Shown one piece after another: positions 44,150 to 55,300 of a stretch of 64,000 bases of DNA. This DNA comes from Lunularia cruciata (lineage: Eukaryota > Streptophyta > Marchantiopsida > Lunulariales > Lunulariaceae). Both the position numbers and the translations under genes were made by a program. Under the pieces are notes generated by a model. That model ran no database searches, was not told the origin of the DNA, and saw nothing but the letters and a program-made list of their open reading frames with translations. The stretch's first letter is position 1. Each line of letters starts with the position of its first letter. The stretch is taken from positions 46,167,493 to 46,231,492 of the forward strand of contig OX419759.1 in NCBI GenBank assembly GCA_948567375.1. Reading direction: 5' to 3'.

Positions 44150-46546
44150 TGTCATGTTGTGGTTTGCGTAGCCCTAAAAAAGTGACTTATCATAATTTAT
44201 CTCCACATTAGTGGGGTAGGTACTAGATCCAACGAATGAGATGTTGCCATGTGAGCAATCTATGTACATGTATGTGATTGGCCATGTGGGTTACATTTAT
44301 TATCCCTTCTAGTACTGGCAGGTGTATTTGCACCTGATGAGGTAGCGATGCCTTGGTCAAACTTGACTATATGTTGGAAACTCCGCAAGGACAATAAGTA
44401 GGGAACGAACCATGACAGTTCCCCCTCAAAGACTATAAACCAAACATCTTTAGCCAAAACCCCTTTTGTGTACAATCTTATCATGTTTGAGGGCTCTGAT
44501 GAATAAAGATGAGGGCGAGTGGAGAGATGGGGTGTGTTTTAGTCGAGGAGTCTCAAAGGGGATGAGGACGTTGGAAGTGAGAGTTGTAGCAATGCATGAG
44601 TGATAGAACATCAGAGGAAGCATTTGAGCATGAGATGTCCCATGCTCCTAATTTGCCACTCTCAAATCCTTTTCTTATCAAGCTTCAAATTTTGCACTGT
44701 GACGGCTTACGGGATTAGTTGGTGACACGTTTTGGGGCGGTATTCGTGGAGTCGGTGATAGGAAACCCGGATCCTATCGTCCTTCCGGTGCTTACTTATG
44801 AGCATTTCTGGGACTTGACAATATATGTGCTTCTATAGTTGGGGAATGCCTAAATTGTCTCTCAGAAGCTTCAAGGTGGAGTTGTGGGGTCCATTTGTCA
44901 AAAAGAGAAAAGACTAAAGGACAAATGTGCAAGAGATTGGGTCCCAAGAGAGAAGGCTTGAGTTTTTTGACCATCGAGGGAGTTTGGGGAGGCCATTTGG
45001 AGAACAAAGGACATGGTTGGAAAGAGGAGCTGACAAACTATGATCTGAAGATAGAAATCACACAATTTGAGTTGATTCTAAGAGGGATATGATCAATTGA
45101 ATCAAGGTAGGTAAAATTATACCCAAGAGCACAAAGTAGGCAATTGATGGAGGTTGTTGTGACATTTTCACTATCTTCAATGGGATTGAGGAATAGACAA
45201 AGTTCTTACAATACTCAGCAAAAACAATTTCAGTTTTGGATCAATCTCAAGTCAAATCTGGTTGATTGAAGTTGAAGCTCTTGAGGTGTAAGGTGATGGA
45301 GAAGAGCTAGTGATCAAGTTTAGAATTTTGGTCACTCCCCAAGTTGTGGCTCGAGATACCTTATGAAAATTTCCACTCTTTTTTTTTGGTTAGGGTGTGC
45401 ACCTTTTTGTGAAGGTTTTATGTGAATTTTTCAAATAGAGAATTCAAGGTCTTGGATCAAGTATATTTGGATCTGTAGAGCTCACAAGTTAGCCCAACTC
45501 AGGAATTGATCTATATCTAGGGATTGGGGTTGGATTAGGCCATCAAACTTTACATAGTGTTAACCAAGAGCACAAAAAACTATTATGGAAATTTTTTTGG
45601 CTTTGGCCTCATAGAGAGTGAGATCTGATGCAACAAGTTTTACTGAAAAGACTATCATAAGCTCAGAGGAGCATTTCTTTCTTCAACACTAATTGAATGT
45701 CAATTCTCTCACTTTTGTGACTATGATTGAGAGTTCAGATTCTAGAGTGTTTTTTGAGGATCAAATGTACCTCTGATTTAGAAATCAGGGGAAATTTGGC
45801 AAGAACCAAGGGCAAAACCCTAAAAAGGGGATTTCAAAATTAGGGTGAGAGTTGCAAAAACCTAGCCAACTTTGAGAGCTTTTCAGGGGAGTTATAGTGA
45901 TGTAATTAAAGTCTATTTTATATCGTTGGAAAGCCTATCTCACACGCTTTCCATTGAATTCTAGAACACTTGAATCCAAGCTATAAAAAAAGAGTTATGT
46001 TCATATGAGCTATGTAGAGTTTTCCCCATCAAGAAGACATAGGAAATCCCCACATGAAGTAGGAATTTGTTGAGTTCTGAAGTACAGCTTGGAGGAGACT
46101 TAGAGTACAAGTTGAAATTAGCTTGATGATAGAGCACAAAGGCTCTAAAGCTCTTTTCCGACCAAAAAGCATAGAGAGTTATTGCCGCATTCCCGTGATT
46201 GGATCCTCTTTGTGCTTGCATGCTTGTTTGTACGCCCAATTGGTTTGGATTGGTGTGCGTGCATTGTGCTTAGGTTCTTTCCTTCTAGGAGTGTTGTGTA
46301 TTTCTCCTTGGAAATGTTGGAAGTGATGACCAACAGACCAGGAGTGCATGTTGTGATGACAGGTTAGGTTGCCTGTCACTACCCTACCCGATAGCAAGAA
46401 TACTAGTTACAAGAGTGGAGGGTTCTGACTGTTAGGTAACACACGTGTTCAGACAAGTAGTTATTGGTTTACCTACAACCTCTAATCTGCAATTTCCACA
46501 AGTAGGCACCTTGTGTGTTCCTAGAGAGAGAGAAAAAAGTACAACA
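44150..46546 (+). mobile_element. Long LTR-like repeat, family L (copy 2), in pol of the Tat-like element
   Basis: Starts TGTCATGTTGTGGTTTGCG and ends GTACAACA, and it corresponds over its whole length to 31,601-33,767. The four bases ACGG occur directly before (44,146-44,149) and directly after (46,547-46,550), consistent with a target-site duplication. It lies between the protease and RT of the host element and has no coding domain of its own, so it is best read as a 2.4-kb solo LTR. Confidence 0.7.
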
Positions 46547-46550
46547 ACGG

Positions 46551-47520
46551 TACATGAGAAACTATGAAAATGATCATTGGTATGATTTCTTGTAGGTTTA
46601 CACACCTAATCTCAATCTTGAAAGAAAAAGGTTTCCCACACTTACCAATCATCTCTTTAAATGCTTGGCTCTCAACCTCCATGAGCAAACCATCCCCTCC
46701 AATTGTAAGTTCTGCCAAGGTCTAGTTAGGAAAGGAATGGCCAATATTCTTCACCTGCCTCAACCTTGGTTCTTCTCTAATTCTGCGTAGCAAATCAGAT
46801 ACATCCAATGGTAATGGAACAGCAATGGGACAAACCTTCTTGTCCACTATTTTGTACTTGGTATTGCATTCCACTTCAGGAACCAATTCCGAAAGTGGAC
46901 CATAAAACTCCTCCCTATCTCAATCACAAATTCTCCTTTCTCCATTGCACTAATCACTTCCTGGACCGCTCTACCTTCTCCCCAATCATCAAAGACTCTA
47001 ATGGTAGCCTTGCTATCTTCCATTTCCCTTGTTGTTTTCAAAACTCTCTCTTTCCTTCTCATCTTTTTCTACAAAATCTTTGATGTGTTCTCTACATGCA
47101 CAAAGCAAACAATCCTATCTCTTTGGATTCCAACGTAGGTCCTATCAAAGCAGTCTTGCTTGCTGATTTTCTGCAGTGGAATACTACATATGGTGTCTCA
47201 TTCTTCCACCTTCCTTGTCAAGGTGCTTAGTGGAAACCCCACCTTCCGGCAGACTTCTCCGGATCTCTCAACTCTCTTTTGTTCCTATCGCTGCCCGGCA
47301 AGACAATAGGAAACTGCACTATTTTGGCCCCATTCTGACTCATGACCTTTGCCACATGAGTCCCATCATTTAAGACTTTGCTCTCCATCCTAAACTGAGT
47401 GATAAAGGGCTGTCCTAGTATGATTGGATAGGGGAAGGTATCGTGTACAAACATGTTGATCAGTTCTACTACGTTCACTATCTTGATCTTGACATCAGGA
47501 CAAGCTCCCACAATGCATTC
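46551..47520 (-). pseudogene. Protease region, Tat-like element
   Basis: The frame 47,227-47,511 reads YPIILGQPFITQFRMESKVL, the retropepsin C-terminal motif (ILGxPF-xxxR-xxxxVL) seen in Tat/Athila-type proteases, then GAKIVQFPIVLPG. Farther left the linker to RT (46,521-46,718 and 46,847-47,062) is acidic/basic with no known domain. Interrupted by stops. Confidence 0.75.
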
Positions 47521-47999
47521 TTGGTTCTATTCACTGAATTTACCTTCCAGTCAATGTCACAGTCTACCTTCTAGCAACCTTCTTTGTAGATAGTCTTTGA
47601 CATGAGGTTAACTTCAAACCTTGAGTCGATAAGCGCTCTCACCGGATGCTTCACACCGTACATCTCAATCTCACATTTGCTATAGCTTTTTGCCCAAAAG
47701 GAATCTTGCACATCTTTGGACAAGGGCACAAAAGGCCTTTCCTCCTCAAGAGCAACATCATAGACGTGTGCTTCTCTGGTGTCATCTTCTAGATTTTCTT
47801 GTTCAAATTCTAAGCCATAAGTGCTTATTTCCTCATCCGCCTTGATCTGTCCTTGTATAGCAAGGACGTATGAGGACCTTCCTTGTAGAACCGCTTCTTC
47901 TTTGCCTTGACTAAAATAAGATCCTGCACATCTTTCCGCAAGCTGCCAAAGAACTCTTCATTTGTGAATCCTCTCACCTCTTACTTCCAAAACTTCTTA

Positions 48000-49620
48000 G
48001 CAATCTTCTAAGGATCAAGCTCCATCTCTATATCCCGGCTCAACAGCCAACCTAGTACTTTCTTGGGAGATCTCTCTCCAAGTTTCTGGTTTGTTGCACC
48101 CTCTACGTCCATCCAAGACTCCTCCCCACCACTGATCGCTGAACACTGAACGCTGATCTTTGCCCTTTTGAGTGTTGCTAAACTGCACTTCCTTCCTTCT
48201 GACTTGTCTTCTCTCCAATTCCACTTGCTGTGGCTTCTCCTTTGCTTGTCCTTCATTTTCTGCATGTTGATCAGCTTTCTGCTTCTCCACAATCCTTGCA
48301 TCCCAAATAGCACCAACTTTGGCTGTGATAGCCGTTATTGCTATTGGTACATCCTATCTTGATTTCCTTTGGACTTGCTCTGCAAGTCTTTTCTTCTCCA
48401 CTTCACTTAAGTCTGCACTTTCCTTGTTCTCACTCATTACGTTATACACACTAGGCTCAAAAGCAGCAACAGCCATGCCCACTTCTTGTTTGCCCATGTG
48501 TCTCTCAAGCAAGGCCTTCATGCCTCCTCTGTTACCATTCAATGGTTTTGGCTCCCCGGTATCCTAGAAGGCTATCTTCTTCATTCCGGGTTCTCCAACT
48601 AACTTCATTAACTGTTTGCACAATGCTTTTGACAGCTCTTGGTAGTCTCTTTTGGCATGACTCTTATTGTCACACCACATGCACCCATAGGGCTGCCTCC
48701 TCTCTCTACCTATTTTTGTAGTGCTACTTCCACTCTGCAGCTGGTCGACCTTGGTGGTCAGAATCTTCAGCCATTCCATCAGTCTGAAAATCTCATCAAC
48801 TGCTCCATCTTTGATCACCTCGTTTGCCCATTGTTCCACCTTCTCCTTGTTGGATCCTACAAGACTACTCTAAATAGGTGCCTTGGCTATAGCTTCCTCA
48901 TCTAGTTCCCTTTGTCTCCTCCCATGGCTCACCCAGACAACAACCTCCTCAATCTTCTTCCACTCAATTGTTCCCAAGCAATGAGGTTGAAGCAAGTCAA
49001 GCACATACTCCAACTCATCTCGCAAACAACTATTTGCAGCTTGTAGGAAATAGTTAGACCGCTGTAATTTTATTGCTTTAGCTTCATAGGTTGACAACTA
49101 TCCTAGCCTTTTATTAAAGTCCCTTAGGAGATCCTGCGGCCCCAAGCCCTTGCTCCTATTGTTCATCTAGTCCAAGAACATGGCTTGGGTGACCTGATCC
49201 ACATCTTGCAGCAAGAACTCTTCTTTCATCATTTGTGAGAATTCCTCCCATATTGCAGTCACTTCCACAAACTCTCAACCACCTTCCTGATTTTGAGCTC
49301 CACCAGCATAGTGAACCTTGCAATAGCAACCTTCTCATCAAGGTCATGAAGTTTAACCTCTCTCCAATAGACCTTCAAGTACTTAGTCACATCCTTACCG
49401 TCAAACTCACCCTGTTGGTCCACCATTGTGCGCATACACTTCATGACTTGGGAAGAATGTGCCTTCATTTTATCTCTCTCTTTGTCCTGATCCTTCATGG
49501 CTCTCATGGCTGCCATGACAATCAGCAAAATCTCTTGTTCCCTTGTCATAGCTACATACAAGTTTCAGGTTCCAATCCGCTCTCAATCCTTCCTCAGATC
49601 TAATCTGTTCCTAACATCTA
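48000..49620 (-). pseudogene. gag with zinc knuckle, Tat-like element
   Basis: The frame 49,259-49,561 reads MREQEILLIVM-type helix, then FDGKDVTKYLKVYWREVKLH and KVAIARFTMLVELKIRKVVE, typical of a gypsy capsid (F-G-DV--FL--y). At 48,564-48,839 a knuckle reads CMWCDNKSHAKRDY, C-x2-C-x4-H-x4 with the last Cys changed to Tyr. Lys/Glu-rich coiled stretches follow (48,008-48,316). Confidence 0.8.
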
Positions 49621-49659
49621 AGCACAAGCCCCGAGAAAACCCCACATGGTTGCCACTTA

Positions 49660-50507
49660 TATCACGGGGTTTTTCTGGTCTCAGGAGTGCACCAAGCACC
49701 TGGCTACTTGTGCTTAGATTGCTCTTGTTGTCAATGACTCGAGACTTCTTGTAGTCCAACACTCTCTCTCTTACTCCGGTATGGTTGGCAATCTTGTCCT
49801 TGATAGGGCAGGTTGTTTCCAATCGCTCCCAGGGGTAAGCTTCTCCTAGGGTTTGTATGTTGGATCTTGCAGATTAATGCTGACCTTCACAGAACTGTTG
49901 TGTTCAGTTGAGGTTGGCCTCGTGGCTCTACTCGTCTCATTTCCAGTTCTCTTTTTAAGTTTGTGTTTGTGGTTTGGATCAGACGGATTCCTAAAACAGG
50001 TTCTGGTAAGGCTTATAGAATAGCCACAAGCAAATTAATTGTGCTCAAACTCGAGCGTCTAGATCACTAAACTTGTGTCAATCACATAGACTGGACCAAG
50101 AGCTCCTAAAATGGGGTCCTTCCCTTGATAATATTCATAGTTCAGAGTGCACACATTTGTTCATGGATCATCATTTTAACCAGTCATGCAGTTATAAGTT
50201 GGACAAAGCCAAACAACTCTTTTTTTAGCAATAACCATGCCTAACTCATCAGCTGTCCAAGCAATTCATTCCAATAAATCTTCCCATCCTTGTCCAATCA
50301 CAAACAACCAATTTTCTCAACCTCTTCTCTTCTATGCCTTGTCACAGTCAAGACAAAATCACTCTAGAAAATTTGCTGGTCTCTGCCCTGGCAAAACCAA
50401 GCATTTCTCTCTTTCTTCTGCCCAGACTTTCTCCTTGAGGGTTCCCCTGTCTGGATCTCACTTTCCCATTTGATGCATGATCTCTTTTCCTTCTCTTTGC
50501 TCATACA
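49660..50507 (-). mobile_element. 5' LTR of the Tat-like element
   Basis: Pairs with 38,975-39,830. Plus-strand ends TATCACGGGG and CTCATACA. The decayed tRNA-Arg-like primer site is on its left side (49,640-49,659), as expected for a minus-strand element. Confidence 0.88.
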
Positions 50508-50979
50508 AGCTCTAGGAGAATCAATAACTTGAGAAGTGAACTACCACACTAGAGAATGAACAAGATCACTAGGCAATAAAGACCTGAAGGTTTGAAGCGG
50601 ATTGGAAGGAACTTTGCTTCAAGTCTTACCAGTTAAGAAGGAAGCCAAAGATTGACTTCACAAGAAGTGCAAGGAGTTGGATAGCACTTGGAGTGCTTTG
50701 AAGGAGAAACATGACCAAGTAGTGACTCTAGAGATGCAAATGCAAGAGTACCAAAAGGAGGTATTAGTGCAACTAAAACATCTCACCAAGGAGGCAGAAG
50801 AAGAAAGAGTAAAGCATGAAAGAAGTCTTTAAGTGCTTGAAGAACATAAGGCCAAATGGAGCATTTGAACAAAGCAAATGGAAGGGGACAAGCTAAAGGC
50901 ATTGCACCAACTAGAGGAGACCCAAGCCCTATTTATGGAGATGCTAAAAGGAGTAATGTGCATCTTAGAGAACCAAATA
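50508..50979 (+). pseudogene. Coiled-coil ORF fragment (copy 3), next to an HSE-type LTR
   Basis: Plus-strand reading, with two stops: KEKHDQVVTLEMQMQEYQKE, then VLVQLKHLTKEAEEERVKHE, then KLKALHQLEETQALFMEMLK. It is strongly coiled-coil, directly followed at 50,980 by an LTR start, and closely related to the copy at 51,925-52,560 (the LHQLEETQALFMEMLK segment is shared). This is the clearest case in which the ORF sits just before a 3' LTR. Confidence 0.6.
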
Positions 50980-51115
50980 TGTAACAATATGGAGTTAGTA
51001 GAGACTAATGAGTTAGCAAATAGGCCAAATTAGACAAGCAGTCTAAGAATGTTCTAGAAGCAATTAGGAAACTTCTTGGTACCTTCCAAATATAGTAATG
51101 TGTATGCCAAAAATG
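50980..51115 (+). mobile_element. HSE-type LTR (copy 4), 5' fragment
   Basis: Begins TGTAACAATATGGAG, the intact LTR start of this family, and follows the reverse complement of 31,434-31,300 (GCAAATAGGCCAAATTAG, then AGAATGTTCTAGAAG and GGTACCTTCCAA). It breaks off about 130 bases in, where a minus-strand RNase H fragment begins. Confidence 0.75.
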
Positions 51116-51800
51116 TTGGAACTTCTTGCAAGCATATACCATTCCCAATGCTTCATATTTTGGTAGTGGTGTAGTTGCATTGTACCTGAGACAACTAGCA
51201 ATTAGCATAATACATTGGGTAATCCTTTGTGTGCTCATCTTTTTGGCTAAGGACTACACCAACCACTATAGAAGAGGATCTACATACACATGGAAAGTCT
51301 TATCACACTTAGTTTCTCTTATGAATGGTACATTTGTTAACTTCTCTTCCATCATTAAAAAGGCTTTTTATTGTTTAGTTGTCCAAGTATACACTACTAA
51401 TTTCTTTAGCAACTTGGTGAGAGGAGTTGCTAATACCACATAGTTAGTGATGAACCTTCTATAGTAACCAATGTGTCCTAGAAAGGCTTCTATCTCCCTC
51501 AAGGTCTTGGGTGACTCCAGTACTTAGATCACCTTCACCTTCTCTATGTCACTTCCATGACTTGTAATGACACTCAATGGCCTAGTAGGATCCCCTCAGT
51601 CATCACAAAAGAACACTTTCAGGTGCAAAGGCAATCTAGTTGATTTTCATCTCTCAAAGGTTTGGGACAGAGGCTTGCAAGCATCAACTTGGAGTCTCTT
51701 AGCTAGAGTGGGTGTGGCTTGATTGTAATCAATGCCCAATTTTTGCCAAATTGTTGGGTGGAGGATCAAGTTTAGATCTAATTTGTGGAAGAGTGACTAA
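51116..51800 (-). pseudogene. gypsy RT/RNase H fragment
   Basis: Minus strand reads GHIGYYRRFITNYVVLATPL near 51,450, then TKLLKK, VYVDP and EALGMVYACKKFQHF near 51,150. This is the RT connection and RNase H start of the element A/C type. Both ends are truncated. Confidence 0.75.
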
Positions 51801-51924
51801 ACTTATTACATCATTGTGGCAATTTAGAGTTCATGTATGACTTATATGTGAGTTGTACTTCTACAATGTATGTTGAAAACAGCAATGTATGTTGTGTCAA
51901 GATGTATATATGCACGAAAAGTTC

Positions 51925-52820
51925 AATCAGTTCAAGAAGGAAGCCAAAGATAGACAGCAACAAGTGCCAAGAGGTAGACAACACTCGGAATGCCCTAAGG
52001 AGAAGCATGGCCAAGTAGTAATGCTATAGCTATAGATGCAGGAGTATCATCAGAAGGAAGTGGCATCTAAATTGAACATCTCACCAAGGAAGCAAAGTAA
52101 GAAAGGATCAAGCATGCAGAAAGCCTCCAAGTGCTAGAATTATAGAAGGCTGAATGGAGCAAGTAGTCAAATTAAAGAGAAGAAAATCAACTGAAAAGGC
52201 ATTGCACCAATTAGAAGAGACCTAAGCCTTGTTCATGGAGATGCTAAAGGAACAAGGAGCAGTGTGGGCCTTGAGGACCAAATGCCTAATCTCCCTTGAT
52301 CTCACCATCTCACCAAGGAAGCAAAGTAAGAAAGGATCAAGCATATGGAAAGCCTCCAAGTGCTAGAATTATAGAAGGTTGAATGGAGCAGGCAGTCAAA
52401 GTAAAGAGAAGATGATCAACTGAAAAGGCATTGCACCAATTAGAAGAGACCTAAGCCTTGTTCATGGAGATGCTAAAGGAACAAGGAGCAATGTGGGCCT
52501 TGAGGACCAAACGCCACAAATTGACGATGCAGGTCTAGCGCTCGCAGAATTAGGTCTACAAGGAGTGCATGAACAACTTTTCCCTGCACTTGAAGGAGCA
52601 TTCAATTAAGAAATTCAATGAAGTATGCCAGATCTTCTTGCTGGAGATAGCTAGGTATCAAGCCCGGATAGACCAACTCATTAGATACCTAAGAAGTGAA
52701 CAAAGTCTTTCATTCCCATTAGTTCCAATCCAAGGCACTTCTCCAAAAGGAAGTCTTGTAGTAAGACATACACTCTTTAGTAAGGATTATGTACTTAGAG
52801 TTGTACAATAGTTGAGCACT
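51925..52820 (+). pseudogene. Coiled-coil ORF fragment (copy 4) with internal duplication
   Basis: Related to copy 3. Two direct repeats of about 208 bases (52,078-52,286 and 52,309-52,515, 231-base period) each contain the KALHQLEET-like segment. After them, 52,569-52,811 is open (80 codons; HLKEHSIKKFNEVCQIFLLE and YQARIDQLIRYLRSEQSL), probably the C-terminal end of the ORF. An LTR-like sequence follows at once. Confidence 0.55.
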
Positions 52821-52829
52821 TTGAGTAGG

Positions 52830-53350
52830 TCAGTCGCACCAACACTCAACATTGTATGTATTTTAGAAGAGATCCCTCAAAGTTAGGTGGCACTCAAAGT
52901 TGTATAGAATTGAGGATAAGTGCACTGAAAATGGTACTACACTCAAAGTTGTATACACTTGAAAAGGAGTGCCCTTAGGTTTGTATAGATACTCAAGGTT
53001 GTACAATAAAGGTAGATTAGGTAGAGTTTGATATCTCCCTTGACATGTGCAGGAGCCTCATCATTCTGCAAATGATTAGGATAAGATAGGATAAGGATAG
53101 TAAGATCAATGATGAACAGTTTAGATTAGGAATTTTCAGGATTCACTTGGGATTCTAATCCCTTTGGCTCCCCAGATTTGTATATAAGGTTGAGTGCCCT
53201 TGGCACTTGTTTTTGTTCTTTTGTGTAATGCAGACTTTGATTACAAGTAAAGTGTGCTCTTACTTCTTTACAAGTTCTATGTCCTACACTTTGCATGTTG
53301 TTTCAATATCTAGGCAAAAGTAGAGGTGAGGAATTTCACAATAGGTCTTC
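52830..53350 (+). mobile_element. LTR-like sequence with five spaced ACTCAAAGTTGTA motifs
   Basis: Downstream of coiled-coil copy 4. The motif ACTCAA(A/G)(G/A)TTGTA occurs near 52,848, 52,897, 52,950 and 52,991, with a looser copy at 52,792, at 40-50 base spacing. A TATA-like TGTATATAAGG lies at about 53,180-53,190, then TTTTGTGTAATGCAG and T-rich sequence as in an R/U5 region. Boundaries are approximate and no second copy is present in the window. Confidence 0.4.
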
Positions 53351-53987
53351 AATGCTTAGTGCCAAGCTCACCGCCACTGATCAAGGTGTTCACTAAAGGA
53401 TTTGAAGGAGTGAATTTGTGCAACAAGTGGATTGTAAAGCTCACCGTGCAGGCAGTACCACAAAATCAAAAAGTTTAGACAAGAAGTAGCAAAGAGTTAG
53501 TCAAGCAAGTTGTGCCTTTTGGGAAGGGTAGAACACATTTGCGGGCACTGCATCTTTGGTATAAAATGGCACTTGGAGTTGGACAAATCATCACCTTCAA
53601 GAACAATCCGGCTAGATTTTAGAGTGAAAGTGTCGATTCGACCGCCAAATGGGCAAAGACAAAGAAGATCGCACCACAGTCGAATGCGCAGTTACGATAG
53701 TGTACCGAGTATAGTTTAAACTAATCTTGGGTGATTAAGGCCGTCAATTACTGTAGCAAAGTCGCTGTATTAGTGGGAAGCGGAGGCAGAGAAGAGACCT
53801 TATCTCTCCACAAGAGAGGGCGAACTTGCAAGGCAGAGGCAGACACAAACACACAGATTCGATTCAAAGAAGGTTTTGGTTGATCGCCTGCCTTCCTTCC
53901 TACCTTCCTTCGAGCGCTCGATTGATCGACTGAATCGACCAGCTAGTCAGTCTTGGTGAGTAGAACCCAGTGAGGAAGCAAGAAATC

Positions 53988-54386
53988 ATGTCGTGGCAAT
54001 CGTACATTGACGACCACTTGATGATCGAGGTATCCCCCGGCCATTCTCTAGAATCGGCTGCGATCGTGGGGCAGGATGGCAACGTGTGGACGCAGAGCGC
54101 AGCATTCCCCGACCTCTTGGCGGATCAGATCGATAAAATTGTGAAGGGATTCGCTGACGCTGGCCCGCTGGCACAAGGGGGTTTATTCATCGGGCCTGTG
54201 AAGTACATGGTGATTCAAGGTGACCCCGGCCAGGTGATTCGCGGGAAGCAGGGGACGTCCGGGGTGACGATCAAGAAGACGAACAGCGCGTTGGTGATCG
54301 GGATTTACAAGGAGCCCACTACTGCCACTGAGTGCAACATTGTGGTGGAGAAAGTCGGTGACTATCTGTATGAGCAAGGAATTTAG
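53988..54386 (+). CDS. PRF: Profilin, intronless, intact
   Basis: A 132-residue protein of normal plant profilin length (about 131-134). Profilin binds monomeric actin, poly-proline tracts and phosphoinositides and controls actin filament assembly in the cytoplasm. The start [12 protein letters not shown] is the conserved plant N-terminus, with Trp3 and Tyr6 of the poly-proline site. [19 protein letters not shown] follows, then [18 protein letters not shown] (actin/PIP2 loop; most plants have RGKKG), [14 protein letters not shown], and the end motif [13 protein letters not shown]. The upstream in-frame Met at 53,970 is less likely, because family members start at MSWQ. Angiosperm profilin genes usually have two introns; here the frame is continuous. 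A CT-rich stretch (CCTTCCTTCCTACC) lies about 80 bases upstream. Sequence details ([20 protein letters not shown]) are more divergent than typical angiosperm copies. Confidence 0.96.
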   Translation: MSWQSYIDDHLMIEVSPGHSLESAAIVGQDGNVWTQSAAFPDLLADQIDKIVKGFADAGPLAQGGLFIGPVKYMVIQGDPGQVIRGKQGTSGVTIKKTNSALVIGIYKEPTTATECNIVVEKVGDYLYEQGI

Positions 54387-54573
54387 GGATTTGCCGAATC
54401 GAATCGGAATCTATCTGGTTGTTCCATGGAGAACTGGATATATCTCGTGTACAAGTATGATGATGATCGTTATGGAAATACGATGTGATGGTGTGGAGGT
54501 TTTTATGGGCCCGATCGCTGGGACAGGAGAGCGATCGAAGATTCACTCGAGAACTGGGTGACGATCGAGTGTT

Positions 54574-54616
54574 TCTAACCAAGCGGTCAGAAACCAAGCG
54601 GTCTGACCGCTTGGTT
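54574..54616. repeat. Palindrome and direct repeat in the profilin 3' region
   Basis: AACCAAGCGGTC (54,592-54,603) and GACCGCTTGGTT (54,605-54,616) are exact inverted repeats around one base. A further direct copy of AACCAAGCGGTCAG lies just upstream, at about 54,577. The hairpin lies about 190 bases after the profilin stop and could be in its 3' UTR. It may mark a transposon footprint. Confidence 0.85.
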
Positions 54617-55243
54617 GGCTCTATCGGTTGTTGAGGTCAGTGACATGCCCATGAATTGCACGATTGGGTGTACAGCCCCAATTTTAGGGTGGCTTCTGGT
54701 TTGGTGAGATATGTTGTCTGCTCGTCGAGCAGAGCTTTGCTACTCATTACGGGAGGTGGAGGAAATCCCAGGGGGGCCATGACCTGATTGATCTCTGCGG
54801 GATTTTCTTAGTTCTGTAATATGTGGCTTGTAGCAAATAGGAGCCTTTTCTCCCTTTGATGAGCATGTTGATGATCGTCCTCTATGTCATCAACGGCTTG
54901 GGGTTCTCAGTGAACATTTTACTAGTTTTGGGAACTCTTACTATCATACCTCGAAAGTGGGACATATTTGTCATAGATTTGCAACTTACTCTTATCTCCT
55001 CCTTCCTTTTGCCGGAACCTCACGCCGTCTACGTTGTTTGTGGACTTACTCGGAAAGGAATAAAGCTTAAATTGTCTCATAACTTGAATATCTATGTTTG
55101 ATTTCGGCTATATGAGGAACTCTCTCTCAGGAGCCCTTCATTCAGCTGACTTTGGACTTAAACTGTGATCGATATCAAAGCTCTCTTCAGTTGACATTCA
55201 GATCTGATTGCAGACACAGAATCCGTTGTATCTAAGTAGGAAG

Positions 55244-55300
55244 CCCACCTCAAGATGAGCTTGTAATGCGATGGTCATCGGTTCGACTCCGATAGGTGTG
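55244..55300 (+). other. tRNA-like fragment (possible SINE head or tRNA relic)
   Basis: A perfect T-arm, ATCGG-TTCGACT-CCGAT, at 55,277-55,293 includes a good polymerase III B box (GGTTCGACTCC). The following AGGTGTG pairs 6 of 7 with CCCACCT at 55,244-55,250, as an acceptor stem would, and CAAG-ATGAG-CTTG could be a D arm. The total is only 57 bases, so the anticodon arm is missing. It is therefore not a working tRNA. Confidence 0.35.

Larger units (their letters stand above)
38975..50507 (-). mobile_element. Large Tat-like gypsy element, both LTRs present, 11.5 kb
   Basis: Minus-strand element. Right LTR 49,660-50,507 (5'), then gag, protease, RT, RNase H, integrase, a long non-coding region with 121-bp tandem repeats, and the left LTR 38,975-39,830 (3'). 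A 2.4-kb family L repeat has been inserted between protease and RT, so the original was about 9.1 kb. Next to the 5' LTR the minus strand reads AGTGGCAACCATGTGGGG, similar to the tRNA-Arg-type primer site (TGGCGACTC...) of Tat/Ogre elements. No matching 5-bp repeats flank the LTRs. Confidence 0.8.

Noticed and set aside
45000-45100. Host gene inside the family L repeat
   Set aside because: Short frames at 44,895-45,092 and 32,167-32,349 correspond to each other, but both are broken and simply reflect the repeated DNA.
38975-50507. Target-site duplication of the Tat-like element
   Set aside because: The five bases outside the two LTRs (AACGG and AGCTC) differ, so no duplication can be claimed.
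53900-54377. Minus-strand ORFs over profilin
   Set aside because: They are shadows of the profilin frame; the plus strand has clear family similarity along its whole length.
54856-55101. 81-codon hydrophobic plus-strand ORF after profilin
   Set aside because: It has the composition of random T-rich sequence, no family, and no sign of a promoter or of intron borders.
55261-55293. Functional tRNA gene
   Set aside because: The distance between acceptor halves is 57 bases in total and no anticodon arm can be folded.
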